A model generated the notes under the pieces. The model saw only the letters and a list, made by a program, of their open reading frames with translations. It made no database searches and was not told the origin of the DNA. The position numbers and the translations under genes were made by a program. 33,244 nucleotides of DNA. Origin: Anaeromyxobacter oryzisoli (GTDB lineage Bacteria > Myxococcota > Myxococcia > Myxococcales > Anaeromyxobacteraceae). Of the stretch, positions 1 through 7,519 are shown piece by piece. The stretch lies in the NCBI RefSeq assembly GCF_022690765.1, contig NZ_JALCZA010000050.1, positions 1-33,244 on the forward strand. The letters are read 5' to 3'. Every line of letters starts with the position of its first letter. Within the stretch, counting starts at the first letter, position 1.

Positions 1-108
1 CCGGCCCCGGCCGCACCGGGCGACGCGCCGCCCTCCGCGCCGGCGCCCGCCGCGCCGGACGGCGTCGCGCCGGGTGCGCCGCGGGAGCCCGGCGAAGCGG
101 CGCCCTGA
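1..108 (+). CDS. C-terminal tail of a Pro/Ala-rich protein (partial)
   Basis: The plus-strand frame beginning at base 1 is open from the window edge to a TGA at 106-108. It encodes 35 residues dominated by Pro, Ala and Gly and ends in GEAAP. Codons nearly all end in G or C, as in real genes here. No domain is visible, so no function can be given; such tails usually follow a folded domain, which would lie to the left. The gene converges on the epimerase gene ending at 131, with only 22 bases between them. A chance open frame in GC-rich DNA is possible because the stretch is short. Confidence 0.45.
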   Translation, partial: PAPAAPGDAPPSAPAPAAPDGVAPGAPREPGEAAP

Positions 109-130
109 CCGGAGCGGCGGACCCGCGGAC

Positions 131-1063
131 TCAGCTCCGGCGGGACCGGAACCACTCGAGCGTGCGCGCGAGCCCGTCCGCGAGCGCGACCTCCCGGCGC
201 CACCCGATCGCGCGGGCCGCGGCCGCGGGCGAGATGCAGGACCGCCGCTGCTCGCCGAGCCGCGCCGCGGCGTGCTCGGCCGGCCGATCGACCTTCGCCG
301 CGCGCGCCAGGTGCGCGTACAGCGCGTTCACGTCGGTCTCGACGCCGGTGCCCACGTTGAGCGCCCCGTCGAACCGCCGCTCCGCCGCGAGCAGGTTCGC
401 GCGAGCGACGTCGCCGACGTACACGTAGTCGCGCGTCTGCCCGCCGTCGCCGAACACGGTGCACGGACGCCCCTCGAGGAGGCGCCCGCAGAAGATCGCC
501 ACGACCCCGGCCTCGCCGTGGGGATCCTGCCGCGGCCCGTAGACGTTCGCGTACCGGAGCGCCGCGAACGGGAGGTGGTAGTTCGCGCGGTACACGCCGA
601 GGTAGAGCTCGCTCGCGGCCTTCGCGGCGCCGTAGTGCGAGACCGGCCGCTGCGGGTGCTCCTCCGGCGTCGGGATCACCTCGGTGTCGCCGTAGGTCGC
701 GCCGCCCGACGAGGCGAAGAGGACCTGCTCCACCGAGCCGGCCCGGACCGCCGCCTGCATCAGGTTGAGGAGGCCGCCGACGTTCACGTCCGCGTCGAAG
801 CGCGGATCGGCCATCGACCGGCGCACGTCGATCTGGGCCGCGTGGTGGCAGATCACCTGCGGCCGCTCCTTCTCGACCGCCTCGACCGCGGCGGCGCTGC
901 GGACGTCCACCGGGTAGAGCCGCGCGCCGGCGGGCACGTTCTCGCGCTTCCCCGACGAGAGATCGTCGAGGACGGCGACGTCCCAGCCGGCCTGCAGGAA
1001 CAGATCGGCGATGGTCGAGCCGATGAAGCCCGCTCCGCCGGTGATCAGGATCCGCCTCGCCAT
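131..1063 (-). CDS. NAD-dependent epimerase, UDP-glucose 4-epimerase-like
   Basis: A 310-residue extended short-chain dehydrogenase/reductase, expected to be a cytosolic nucleotide-sugar epimerase or dehydratase. Seen: an N-terminal Rossmann motif GGAGFIG (about residues 8-14), the strand DVAVLDDLSSG typical of GalE-like enzymes, HHAAQIDVRRS, the catalytic region SSGGATYG and the YGAAK Tyr-Lys pair, then ALRYANVYGPRQ and VFGDGGQTRDYVYVGDV. I start at the ATG ending at 1063, which has a GGGAGGGAAGG ribosome site; a start 11 codons upstream lacks support. It is the last gene of an RHH-decarboxylase-epimerase run and lies 148 bases after the UDP-xylose-synthase-like gene. The family is clear; the sugar substrate is not, and polysaccharide or LPS precursor supply is an inference. 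Confidence 0.88.
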   Translation of the reverse strand: MARRILITGGAGFIGSTIADLFLQAGWDVAVLDDLSSGKRENVPAGARLYPVDVRSAAAVEAVEKERPQVICHHAAQIDVRRSMADPRFDADVNVGGLLNLMQAAVRAGSVEQVLFASSGGATYGDTEVIPTPEEHPQRPVSHYGAAKAASELYLGVYRANYHLPFAALRYANVYGPRQDPHGEAGVVAIFCGRLLEGRPCTVFGDGGQTRDYVYVGDVARANLLAAERRFDGALNVGTGVETDVNALYAHLARAAKVDRPAEHAAARLGEQRRSCISPAAAARAIGWRREVALADGLARTLEWFRSRRS

Positions 1064-1211
1064 GCCCCTTCCCTCCCGGCGCGCACTGCGCGCCATTCGC
1101 GCCCGCGCCCGCGACGGGGACCGCGCGGCCGCCTCGCACCGGGGGCGCTCGGGACGCCGCCCCCCGGTCGCCGGCGTGCGACGCGGCCGCTCGACGCGGC
1201 GGGCGTCGCCG

Positions 1212-2153
1212 TCAGACCTGCTGCCGGAACCACGCGATCGTGCGGCCCATCCCCTCGTCGAACCCGATCTTCGGCTCCCAGCCGAGGACCTCCCGCGCCC
1301 GCGTGATGTCCGGACGCCGCAGGCGAGGGTCGTCCTGCGGCAGCGGCTTCGTGACGATCGGCACGTCGGACCCGACCAGGCGCTGCACCGCCTTCGCGAA
1401 CTCGAGGATCGAGAGCTCGTGCGGGTTGCCGATGTTGACGGGCTCCTCGTACTTCGAGTGCAGCAGGCGCCACATCCCCTCGACGTTGTCGTCCACGTAG
1501 CAGAAGCTCCGCGTCTGGGAGCCGTCGCCGAACACCGTGATCGGCTCGCCGCGGAGCGCCTGGGCCACGAAGGCCGGCACCACCCGGCCGTCGTCGAGGC
1601 GCATGCGCGGACCGTACGTGTTGAAGATGCGCGCGATCCGGATCGGCACCTTCTCGTACCGCCGGTACGCCATCGTGATCGCCTCGGCGAAGCGCTTCGC
1701 CTCGTCGTACACGGCGCGCGGGCCGATGGGGTTCACGTTCCCCCAGTAGCTCTCGCGCTGCGGGTGCTCGAGGGGATCGCCGTACACCTCGGAGGTGGAC
1801 GAGAGCAGGAAGATCGCCCCCGTCCGCTTCGCGAGCCGGAGCGCGTTCTCGACGCCGATCGAGCCGACGTGGAGGGTCTCGAAAGGGTGCTCGAGGTAGT
1901 CGATGGGCGACGCCGGCGAGGCGAAGTCGAGCACCGCGTCGACCTCGCCGCGGATCCCATCGAGGGAGCCGCAGATGTCCTGCTCGAGGAGATCGAAGCG
2001 CGGCTCGCGCGCGAGGTGCTCGAGGTTGCGGCGCGTCCCGGTGATGAAGTCGTCCACGCCGGTGACGCGCCAGCCCTCGGCCAGGAACCGGTCCACCAGG
2101 TGACTGCCGATGAACCCCGCTGCGCCGAGGACGACGACTCTCTGCTCGTTCAT
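1212..2153 (-). CDS. UDP-glucuronate decarboxylase (UDP-xylose synthase) family
   Basis: A 313-residue SDR-family protein. The family converts UDP-glucuronate to UDP-xylose, oxidising C4 with bound NAD and decarboxylating. Seen: Rossmann motif GAAGFIG (residues 10-16), [19 protein letters not shown], which is characteristic of UDP-xylose synthases, STSEVYGDP, the catalytic YDEAK Tyr/Lys pair, [10 protein letters not shown], and [15 protein letters not shown]. The length of about 310 fits the soluble bacterial form. It lies 17 bases downstream of the RHH gene and upstream of the epimerase, so the three are probably cotranscribed from the promoter at 2396-2424. UDP-xylose would feed exopolysaccharide or LPS synthesis, which is an inference. 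The related dTDP-glucose dehydratases are less likely given the SPASPIDY signature. Confidence 0.9.
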   Translation of the reverse strand: MNEQRVVVLGAAGFIGSHLVDRFLAEGWRVTGVDDFITGTRRNLEHLAREPRFDLLEQDICGSLDGIRGEVDAVLDFASPASPIDYLEHPFETLHVGSIGVENALRLAKRTGAIFLLSSTSEVYGDPLEHPQRESYWGNVNPIGPRAVYDEAKRFAEAITMAYRRYEKVPIRIARIFNTYGPRMRLDDGRVVPAFVAQALRGEPITVFGDGSQTRSFCYVDDNVEGMWRLLHSKYEEPVNIGNPHELSILEFAKAVQRLVGSDVPIVTKPLPQDDPRLRRPDITRAREVLGWEPKIGFDEGMGRTIAWFRQQV

Positions 2154-2170
2154 GTCGATCCGAAAGGTAG

Positions 2171-2362
2171 CTACTTCTTGGCGCCCACGTCCTCGAGCGT
2201 GAGCTGTCCGGGGAGGGCGCCGCGGTACTTGTCGAGGACGAGGTCGATGCCCTGCCGGATGTACTCGGCCACCGGCACCTTGGTCCGCTCGTGCAGGAGC
2301 TTGAGCCGCTCGTTCTGCTCGGGGGTGATGTAGACGGTGGTCGAGATCTTGTTGCGGGCCAT
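2171..2362 (-). CDS. Small ribbon-helix-helix DNA-binding protein
   Basis: A 63-residue protein with the MetJ/Arc/CopG pattern: a short basic strand near the N-terminus ([11 protein letters not shown]), then two helices ([14 protein letters not shown] and [16 protein letters not shown]), and a short tail ending in VGAKK. Such proteins bind DNA as dimers through the N-terminal strand. It is the first gene of the operon containing the two nucleotide-sugar enzymes and has a strong promoter directly upstream (2396-2424) that overlaps a divergent plus-strand promoter. Autoregulation, and control of the divergent lipoprotein gene, are plausible inferences. No toxin gene follows, so a classical toxin-antitoxin role is unlikely. 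Confidence 0.85.
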   Translation of the reverse strand: MARNKISTTVYITPEQNERLKLLHERTKVPVAEYIRQGIDLVLDKYRGALPGQLTLEDVGAKK

Positions 2363-2395
2363 GGCTGCCCCGGCGCTCCGAAGGATGCTCCCCGG

Positions 2396-2424
2396 AAGCT
2401 ATGTGACCGCTGATATAGTGTCAA
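2396..2424 (-). promoter_or_regulatory. Housekeeping-type promoter for the RHH-sugar operon
   Basis: Read on the minus strand: a perfect -35 TTGACA (2419-2424), a 17-base spacer, and -10 TAGCTT (2396-2401). The predicted start near 2389 leaves about 27 bases before the RHH ATG. The segment is clearly AT-richer than its surroundings. Confidence 0.65.
2411..2419 (+). promoter_or_regulatory. Extended -10 promoter for the lipoprotein gene
   Basis: The plus strand reads TGATATAGT, an extended -10 (TGn followed by TATAGT, one change from TATAAT), with no good -35. It lies inside the minus-strand promoter of the RHH operon, so the two divergent promoters share the same bases. The ATG of the lipoprotein gene is 77 bases downstream. 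Confidence 0.45.
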
Positions 2425-2495
2425 ATACGGCCACGCCACCGCGGAGCCCCCGCCGGAGGCGCGGCCGCCATCGTCGCCCCTTCCGAGGTCCACCC

Positions 2496-3188
2496 ATGCG
2501 TCGAATCCTCCTCGTCACCGCCGGTCTCCTCGCCCTCTCCTGCGCCGGGCGGACGAAGACGCCCGCGGCCGGCTCCCCGGCCGCGATCCCCGAAGTCGCA
2601 CGTGTCGTCATTCCGGGGCTCGAGCCGCGACCCGGCGAGGTCGTCACCGAGTACGACCTGGACCGCGACGGCCGCACCGAGGTCTGGAAGTACTCCGTGT
2701 ACGATCCGGACGGGAAGCAGATCGTCGTCCGCAAGGAGAAGGACCTGAACGGCGACGGGCGCATCGACACCTGGGAGGGGTACGCGCCCGACGGCTCGCT
2801 CACCCTCCTCGTCCACGATCTGGACTTCGACGGCAAGCCGGACGTCACGCTCACCTACGAGAAGGGCCAGCTCGTGAAGAAGGAGTATGCCCTCGGCTTC
2901 GACGGGCGGTCGCGGAGCTGGGCCTTCTTCGAGAAGGGCAAGCTCGTGCGCAAGGAGCGCGACACCAACGGCGACGGGAAGGTGGACTACTGGGAGTACT
3001 GGGAGAACGGCGAGATCGACCGCATCGGCGTGGACCTCGACGGCGACGGGCAGGTCGATCGCTGGGAGGCGCGCAAGGCGGGGGACAAGGGCGAGACCTC
3101 CCCGGCGTCCACCTCGAAGGCGGCCGACAAGGGCGAGACCACCCCGGCGTCCACCCCCGACGCGGCTGGGCCCGCCGGCAAGCAGTAG
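2496..3188 (+). CDS. Lipoprotein with EF-hand-like Asp repeats
   Basis: A 230-residue predicted lipoprotein. The N-terminus MRRILLVTAGLLALSC has a short basic start, a hydrophobic core and a lipobox ending at Cys16, so it is probably lipid-anchored in the outer membrane or periplasm. Between about residues 50 and 185 it repeats a calcium-loop-like pattern: DLDRDGRTEVW, DLNGDGRIDTW, DLDFDGKPDV, DTNGDGKVDYW and DLDGDGQVDRW, resembling EF-hand or thrombospondin type 3 loops, often followed by Trp-Glu. The tail holds a duplicated DKGET(S/T)PAST unit. I recognise no named family. Calcium binding is inferred from the loops. It is divergent from the RHH operon. The 219 bases after it contain nothing I can call. 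Confidence 0.8.
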   Translation: MRRILLVTAGLLALSCAGRTKTPAAGSPAAIPEVARVVIPGLEPRPGEVVTEYDLDRDGRTEVWKYSVYDPDGKQIVVRKEKDLNGDGRIDTWEGYAPDGSLTLLVHDLDFDGKPDVTLTYEKGQLVKKEYALGFDGRSRSWAFFEKGKLVRKERDTNGDGKVDYWEYWENGEIDRIGVDLDGDGQVDRWEARKAGDKGETSPASTSKAADKGETTPASTPDAAGPAGKQ

Positions 3189-3407
3189 ACCGCCCGGCGC
3201 CCCACCCGGCTGCGGCGCGGACGGCGGAGCCGCGACGAGCCGGGAGCTCGCTCGCGACCCGGGCACCCGGCCTGGCGGTGGCGCGGTCAGGCCTGGGCCG
3301 GCCCGGTGCGCAGACGGCGATGGCTCCGGCGCGCGCTGGGCCGACGCGCACCTCGGGTGGTCGAGGGCGTCCCCGCCTCCGGCACGCTCCTGGCAATCGC
3401 GAGCGCC

Positions 3408-4238
3408 ATGACCTCGCCCCGCGCCCGCGCCGCGGCGCCGCTCGCTGCGCTCGGGTGGATCCTCCTCGCGGTCCCCCTCGCCTGCGCCGTGCGCCACGCG
3501 GTGCCCCCGCGCGCCGCCGAGGAGGTCCGCCGCGGCTACGCCCACCTCGGCGCCGGAGACGCGGAGCGGGCCGAGGTGGCGTTCGCGCACGCGCTCCAGT
3601 TCGACCCGGACCTCCCCGAGGCGGAGAACGGGCTCGGGATCGTCTGTCGCACCCGCGGCGACCTCGACCGCGCGCGACCGCGCTTCGAGCGGGCCATCCG
3701 GCTCCGGCCCGACTTCGCCGAGGCGCACGCGAACCTGGGCGAGCTGCTCCTCGCGCTCGACCACGCCGCGGACGCGGAGGACGAGCTCCGCACCGCGCTG
3801 CGGATCGACCCCGATCTCGCCGACGCTCGCCTGAACCTCGCCCGCGCCCTCCTCGCTCACGGCCTCGCCGCGAGCGGCGAGGAGCACGGCCTCGCCGCGA
3901 GCGGCGGCGGGCGCGGCCGCGCCGCCGCGTTCGCAGGGGCCCGCACCGAGTACCTCCACCTCCTCGAGACGGATCCGGACGCCGCGGCGGCCCACCACGA
4001 TCTCGCGTTCATGGACTACCTGGAGGGGCGGTTCGCGCGCGCCGAGCGCGGCTACCGCCGGGCCGCGACGCTCGCCCCCTCCTCGCACGAGGCGCAGCAC
4101 GGGCTGTGCATTTCCCTCGTGCGGCTGGGGCGCTGCGCGGAGGGAGCGCGCGCCTGCCGACGCTGCCTCGAGCTCGCGCCGGGCGCCGATCGCTGCCGCA
4201 CCAGCCTCGCCGGCGCGCTCGCCTGCGCGGAACCCTGA
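3408..4238 (+). CDS. TPR-repeat protein, probably exported
   Basis: A 276-residue protein beginning with a hydrophobic segment (LAALGWILLAVPLACAV), which is a signal peptide or possible lipoprotein signal; Cys26 follows PLA, a poor lipobox. After it come tetratricopeptide repeats with the usual G-A-F-A-P pattern: RRGYAHLGAGDAERAEVAF, ENGLGIVCRTRGDLDRA, HANLGELLLALDHAADAE, LNLARALLAHGL, then a Gly/Ala-rich insertion and further repeats (HHDLAFMDYLEGRFARAERG, GLCISLVRLGRCAEGAR). TPR arrays bind other proteins; the partner is unknown. The start is uncertain: a GTG at 3306 would add 34 Arg-rich residues, and neither start has a strong ribosome site. I prefer 3408 because the signal segment then sits at the N-terminus. 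Confidence 0.75.
   Translation: MTSPRARAAAPLAALGWILLAVPLACAVRHAVPPRAAEEVRRGYAHLGAGDAERAEVAFAHALQFDPDLPEAENGLGIVCRTRGDLDRARPRFERAIRLRPDFAEAHANLGELLLALDHAADAEDELRTALRIDPDLADARLNLARALLAHGLAASGEEHGLAASGGGRGRAAAFAGARTEYLHLLETDPDAAAAHHDLAFMDYLEGRFARAERGYRRAATLAPSSHEAQHGLCISLVRLGRCAEGARACRRCLELAPGADRCRTSLAGALACAEP
3858..3911 (+). repeat. 27-bp tandem duplication inside the TPR gene
   Basis: Two adjacent 27-base units (3858-3884 and 3885-3911) differ only in their last few bases and encode HGLAASGEE followed by HGLAASGGG. The duplication is in frame and lengthens the linker between TPR units, so it looks like a recent slippage product. Confidence 0.8.
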
Positions 4239-4255
4239 CACGCCCCAGACGAAGA

Positions 4256-4285
4256 CGGCCGGCGCCCCCGAAGGAGCGCCGGCCG
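4256..4285. terminator. Hairpin between convergent TPR and korC genes
   Basis: A perfect 10-bp stem (4256-4265 with 4276-4285, arms CGGCCGGCGC and GCGCCGGCCG) with a 10-base loop, placed between the 3' ends of two convergent genes. It has no T-run on either strand, so it may act as a bidirectional but imperfect terminator or as an mRNA 3'-end stabiliser. Confidence 0.55.
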
Positions 4286-4310
4286 CCGAGACCGCGGGGC
4301 GAGCCGCGGA

Positions 4311-4862
4311 TCAGGCCTTCGCGACCAGCTTCTTCCCGTACTCGAGGCCGCGCTCGAACGCCCGCATGTTGAGCTCGACCGTGGCCGGCGGGACCGAGTC
4401 CTTCACGGCCTCGCGGGCGGCCTGCTCGCTCACGAGCCCGGTCACCGCGGTGAAGAACCCGACCATCACGATGTTCAGCACCATCCGCTTGCCGAGCTCC
4501 TCCGCGATGCGCGTCGCGGGGACGGCGAACACCTTCACGCCCTTCGGGAGGTTCGTGGGCTTCACGAGATCCTCCTCGATGAGGAGCGTCCCGTTCTCGC
4601 GCAGCTCCGGCGAGAACTTGACGAACGCGTCCTGCGACAGCACCACCATGATGTGCGGGTGGTGGACGTAGGGGTACATGATGGGGTGCTCGTCCACGAC
4701 CACCTGCGCGCTGCAGGCCGACCCGCGCGCCTCGGGGCCGAACGCCTGCGTGAGGCAGGAGAACTTCTCGTCGTAGAGCGCGGCGGCCTTGCCGACGATG
4801 ATGCCGCCGAGGATGACGCCCTGGCCGCCCAGGCCGCCGAACTTGATCTCAGTAGGACCCAT
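4311..4862 (-). CDS. korC: 2-oxoglutarate:ferredoxin oxidoreductase, gamma subunit
   Basis: A 183-residue gamma subunit of the 2-oxoacid:ferredoxin oxidoreductase family. Seen: the N-terminal FGGLGGQGV motif, LTQAFGPEARGSACSAQVVV, and the usual length for a separate gamma chain. The complex oxidatively decarboxylates a 2-oxoacid to its acyl-CoA and reduces ferredoxin in the cytosol. It is the last gene of the korD-korA-korB-korC run, 18 bases after korB, with an AAGGAGG ribosome site. Subunit identity is secure; 2-oxoglutarate rather than pyruvate or a branched-chain oxoacid is inferred from overall resemblance and gene order. Confidence 0.85.
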   Translation of the reverse strand: MGPTEIKFGGLGGQGVILGGIIVGKAAALYDEKFSCLTQAFGPEARGSACSAQVVVDEHPIMYPYVHHPHIMVVLSQDAFVKFSPELRENGTLLIEEDLVKPTNLPKGVKVFAVPATRIAEELGKRMVLNIVMVGFFTAVTGLVSEQAAREAVKDSVPPATVELNMRAFERGLEYGKKLVAKA

Positions 4863-4880
4863 GTCCGTGTCCTCCTTCGC

Positions 4881-5759
4881 TCAGGACCACGCCGGCTTCT
4901 TGCCGGGCGACTGGTAGGGGACGTACTTCGAGCCGAGCGTCTTCGTCATCTGCTTCTCCATCGCCTCCTCGAGCGTCGGGCGCTCGCGGTCGACGAACTT
5001 CCCGACCGTGATCTCCTGGCGGAAGTCGAGGTTGACCTCGCGGGTGTCGGCGCCGTGCTTGATGACGCTCTTCTCACGGTAGAACTTCATCTCGTCGAGG
5101 CCGTCGCCGAGCTTGTTCCGGCGCAGGTAGAGCGTCGGGCACGGCGCGATGATCTCGATGAAGCGGAAGCCCTTCTTGTTCAGGGCCTCGCCCATCGACT
5201 TGGCGAGCTGGCGGACGTGGTACGCGGTCCAGCGGGCCACGTAGACGGCGCCGCACGAGTCGGCGAGCCGCGGCAGGTTGAACGTCTCCTCGTACGCGCC
5301 GTACGGCGTCGTCGAGGCGATCGCCGGGCGGAACGTGGTCGGGGTGACCTGGCCGCCGGTCATGCCGTACGTGAAGTTGTTCACGCACACGACGAGCATG
5401 TCGGCGTTGCGCCGCGCCGCGTGGACGAGGTGGTTGCCGCCGATGGCGGTGAGGTCGCCGTCACCGGAGTAGACGACCACCTTCAGGTCCGGGTTGGCGA
5501 GCTGGAGCCCGGTCGCGAACGGGATCGCGCGGCCGTGCGTGGTGTGGAACGAGTCGAGCTTCAGGTATCCGGCGACGCGCCCCGTGCACCCGATGCCGGA
5601 CACGATCGCGACCTTGTCGAGATCGAAGCCGGAGGCGTCGAGCGCCCGGGTGAAGCAGTTCACCGTCGTGCCGATGCCGCAGCCCGGGCACCAGATCGAC
5701 GGCATGCGCTCCGTGCGCAGGTACTTGTTGACGGGGTTCTCCTTGACCGGCGCGCTCAT
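4881..5759 (-). CDS. korB: 2-oxoglutarate:ferredoxin oxidoreductase, beta subunit
   Basis: A 292-residue thiamine-diphosphate-binding beta subunit. Seen: WCPGCGIG (first cluster-type cysteines), GIGCTGRVAGYL, HTTHGRAIPFATGLQLANP, the TPP/Mg motif GDGDLTAIGGNHLVHAARRN followed by NNFTYGMTGGQ, and a late cysteine in APCPTLYL. These cysteines are the usual ligands of the beta-subunit 4Fe-4S cluster. The ATG overlaps the korA stop by four bases (ATGA), implying translational coupling. It works with KorA (substrate/CoA side), KorC and the ferredoxin-like KorD. The exact 2-oxoacid is an inference. Confidence 0.88.
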   Translation of the reverse strand: MSAPVKENPVNKYLRTERMPSIWCPGCGIGTTVNCFTRALDASGFDLDKVAIVSGIGCTGRVAGYLKLDSFHTTHGRAIPFATGLQLANPDLKVVVYSGDGDLTAIGGNHLVHAARRNADMLVVCVNNFTYGMTGGQVTPTTFRPAIASTTPYGAYEETFNLPRLADSCGAVYVARWTAYHVRQLAKSMGEALNKKGFRFIEIIAPCPTLYLRRNKLGDGLDEMKFYREKSVIKHGADTREVNLDFRQEITVGKFVDRERPTLEEAMEKQMTKTLGSKYVPYQSPGKKPAWS

Positions 5760-6922
5760 CGGACCGCCTCCAGGATGGCCTTCGTGATGACCTCGGGGTT
5801 GTGGACCGTGCCTCCCGGGTGCGGGACGGAGACGGTCTTCGTCTTCCCGCCGACCACGCGCTCCACCTCGAGGGCCATCTGGCCGAGGTTCAGCTCGGGG
5901 ACGACGAAGGCCTTCACCTTGCCGGCGAGCGCCTTGATCTGCTTCTCGGGGAACGGCCACGCCGTGATGAGGCGGAACGAGCCGACCTTCACACCCTGGT
6001 CCCGCGCCGCCTGGATCGCCTTCTCGGCGACGCGAGAGGTGATGCCGTAGGACACGACGACGACCTCGGCGCCGGCGAGGTTCTTCTCCTCCCAGCTCAC
6101 GATCTGGTCGACGTTGTTCAGGAGCTTGTCCATCAGGCGGGCCTGCATCTTCTCCTGCGTCGGCACGTTCATCGCGGGGTAGCCGCGCTCGTCGTGCGTG
6201 AGGCCCGTGACGTGGATCCGGTACCCGTCGCCCGCCTTCACCATCTCGGGGACGAGGCTGCCGGCCGGCGCCTCGTACAGCTTGAAGCCCTCGCCCGGCT
6301 TCTTCTTCGTGTACCGCCGCGGCGTGACCTGGAGCTTGTCCGGGGTCGGGATGACCACCTTCTCGGTCATGTGCCCGACGACCTCGTCGAGCATCACGAG
6401 CACCGGGACGCGGTACTCCTCGGCCAGGTTGAAGGCGCGGAAGGTGAGGTCGAAGCACTCCTGCGGCGAGTTCGGGCAGAGCGCGATGACGCGGAAGTCA
6501 CCGTGCGAGCCGAAGCGCGCCTGCATCATGTCGCCCTGCGCCGGCGCCGTCGGGAGGCCGGTGGACGGACCCGGGCGCTGGACGTCGATGTAGACGCACG
6601 GCGTCTCGGTGATGGCCGCGTAGCCGAGGTGCTCCATCATCAGGGAGAAGCCCGGGCCGGACGTGACCGTCATGGCCTTCGCGCCGCCCCAGACGCCGCC
6701 GAGGAGCGCGATGGACGCGCCGAGCTCGTCCTCGAACTGCTGGAACCGGCCGCCCACGAGCGGGAAGCGGGACGCGATCCGCTCAACGACCTCGGTGGAC
6801 GGCGTGATCGGGTAACCCGCCGCGAAGCGGCACCCGCCGGCGATCGCGCCCTCGGCGCAGGCGTGGTCGCCGTCGAGGTAGTGGTTACCGCTGAGAACTC
6901 CGGTGGAGTTTGCGTTGGACAT
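5756..6922 (-). CDS. korA: 2-oxoglutarate:ferredoxin oxidoreductase, alpha subunit
   Basis: A 388-residue alpha subunit. Seen: EGAIAGGCRFAAGYPITPST near the N-terminus (the pyrimidine-binding domain of the family), ELGASIALLGGVWGGAKAMT, TSGPGFSLMMEHLGYA, the IDVQRPGPSTGLPT signature, and a C-terminal transketolase-like region with VSYGITSRVAEKAI and VPELNLGQM. The length is typical of a separate alpha chain without a fused gamma domain, in contrast to the second alpha subunit at 8602-10464. It follows korD by 12 bases and overlaps korB by four, all in one transcript. Confidence 0.88.
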   Translation of the reverse strand: MSNANSTGVLSGNHYLDGDHACAEGAIAGGCRFAAGYPITPSTEVVERIASRFPLVGGRFQQFEDELGASIALLGGVWGGAKAMTVTSGPGFSLMMEHLGYAAITETPCVYIDVQRPGPSTGLPTAPAQGDMMQARFGSHGDFRVIALCPNSPQECFDLTFRAFNLAEEYRVPVLVMLDEVVGHMTEKVVIPTPDKLQVTPRRYTKKKPGEGFKLYEAPAGSLVPEMVKAGDGYRIHVTGLTHDERGYPAMNVPTQEKMQARLMDKLLNNVDQIVSWEEKNLAGAEVVVVSYGITSRVAEKAIQAARDQGVKVGSFRLITAWPFPEKQIKALAGKVKAFVVPELNLGQMALEVERVVGGKTKTVSVPHPGGTVHNPEVITKAILEAVR

Positions 6923-6934
6923 GTGCGCGTTCTC

Positions 6935-7204
6935 CTAGGCCGCCTGCTCGAGCTTCTCTCGGTACCCGAAGATGGAGAAGTCGGGGCAGTAGAGGCCGCA
7001 CGTGTCGCAGCCGTTGCAGAGCTCCGGCTTGGCCAGGTACGGCGGGTGATAGCCCTTCGCGTTGTAGTCCTTCTCGAGATCCAGCGCGCCGAGCGGGCAG
7101 AACTCGACGCAGAACGCGCACCCCTTGCAGCTCTCGCGATTGATCACCACGACGCCCTTGAACTTCTTGTCCTTCTTGGGCGCGGGCGTTGCCGTCGTCG
7201 TCAT
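6935..7204 (-). CDS. korD: Ferredoxin-like delta subunit, two 4Fe-4S clusters
   Basis: An 89-residue protein with a Lys-rich N-terminal extension and two complete cluster motifs: CKGCAFCVEFCP (about residues 26-37) and CNGCDTCGLYCP (about residues 63-74). This is the delta subunit that carries electrons from the oxidoreductase to free ferredoxin. It is the first gene of the korDABC operon; the ATG has a GGGGAG ribosome site directly next to a perfect 6-bp hairpin (7215-7230). A generic 2[4Fe-4S] ferredoxin would look similar, but the position in the operon supports the delta assignment. Confidence 0.87.
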   Translation of the reverse strand: MTTTATPAPKKDKKFKGVVVINRESCKGCAFCVEFCPLGALDLEKDYNAKGYHPPYLAKPELCNGCDTCGLYCPDFSIFGYREKLEQAA

Positions 7205-7456
7205 GAATGTCTCCCCGGGCTTCCGCCCGGCATGGGCGGTCCCGCAGTAAGAGCGCCTCCACTACTACAGGTGGGACTGGCGTCGCCTGGACGCCGATCA
7301 ATATGAGCCATAATTTCGCAGGAAGATTGCTGACTTATTTGCTCCACGATCGATGGACTCAGGCGGTCGACAAATCATCGACGCAATCACTCCATTTGTT
7401 CACGATCCGTCTCGACGGACCGCGGCGAATCGCCTGCCCCACGCGGGAAACGTGAA
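7205..7456 (-). promoter_or_regulatory. korDABC upstream region
   Basis: The bases upstream of korD include an unusually AT-rich stretch (about 7295-7410), where its promoter should lie; I find no clean -35/-10 pair. Two perfect 6-bp hairpins lie nearer the gene: CCGGGC/GCCCGG (7215-7230), touching the ribosome site, and GGCGTC/GACGCC (7279-7295). No gene is visible. The hairpin next to the ribosome site could limit translation, which is an inference. Confidence 0.4.
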
Positions 7457-7485
7457 GGCCCTCCCCCCGGATCGGGGAGAGGGCC
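7457..7485 (-). terminator. Hairpin after korAB
   Basis: A 12-bp stem with one mismatch (7457-7468 with 7474-7485) and a 5-base loop, about 35 bases beyond the korB stop at 7520. On the minus strand it is followed by a weak T-containing stretch (TTCACGTTT). It probably ends or slows the korAB transcript before korD. Confidence 0.5.
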
Positions 7486-7519
7486 CTCCATTCACTACGA
7501 GCGATTGTAGTCGAAGAAC

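Noticed and set aside
3269-3293. GGCCTG/CAGGCC inverted repeat after the lipoprotein gene as a terminator
   Set aside because: A 6-bp stem with a 13-base loop and no T-run is expected by chance in DNA this rich in G and C.
3306-3407. Upstream GTG start for the TPR protein
   Set aside because: It would place an Arg-rich stretch before the signal segment and has no better ribosome site.
2421-4241. Long minus-strand open frame opposite the lipoprotein and TPR genes
   Set aside because: The plus-strand products have recognisable signal peptides and repeats; the antisense product has none.
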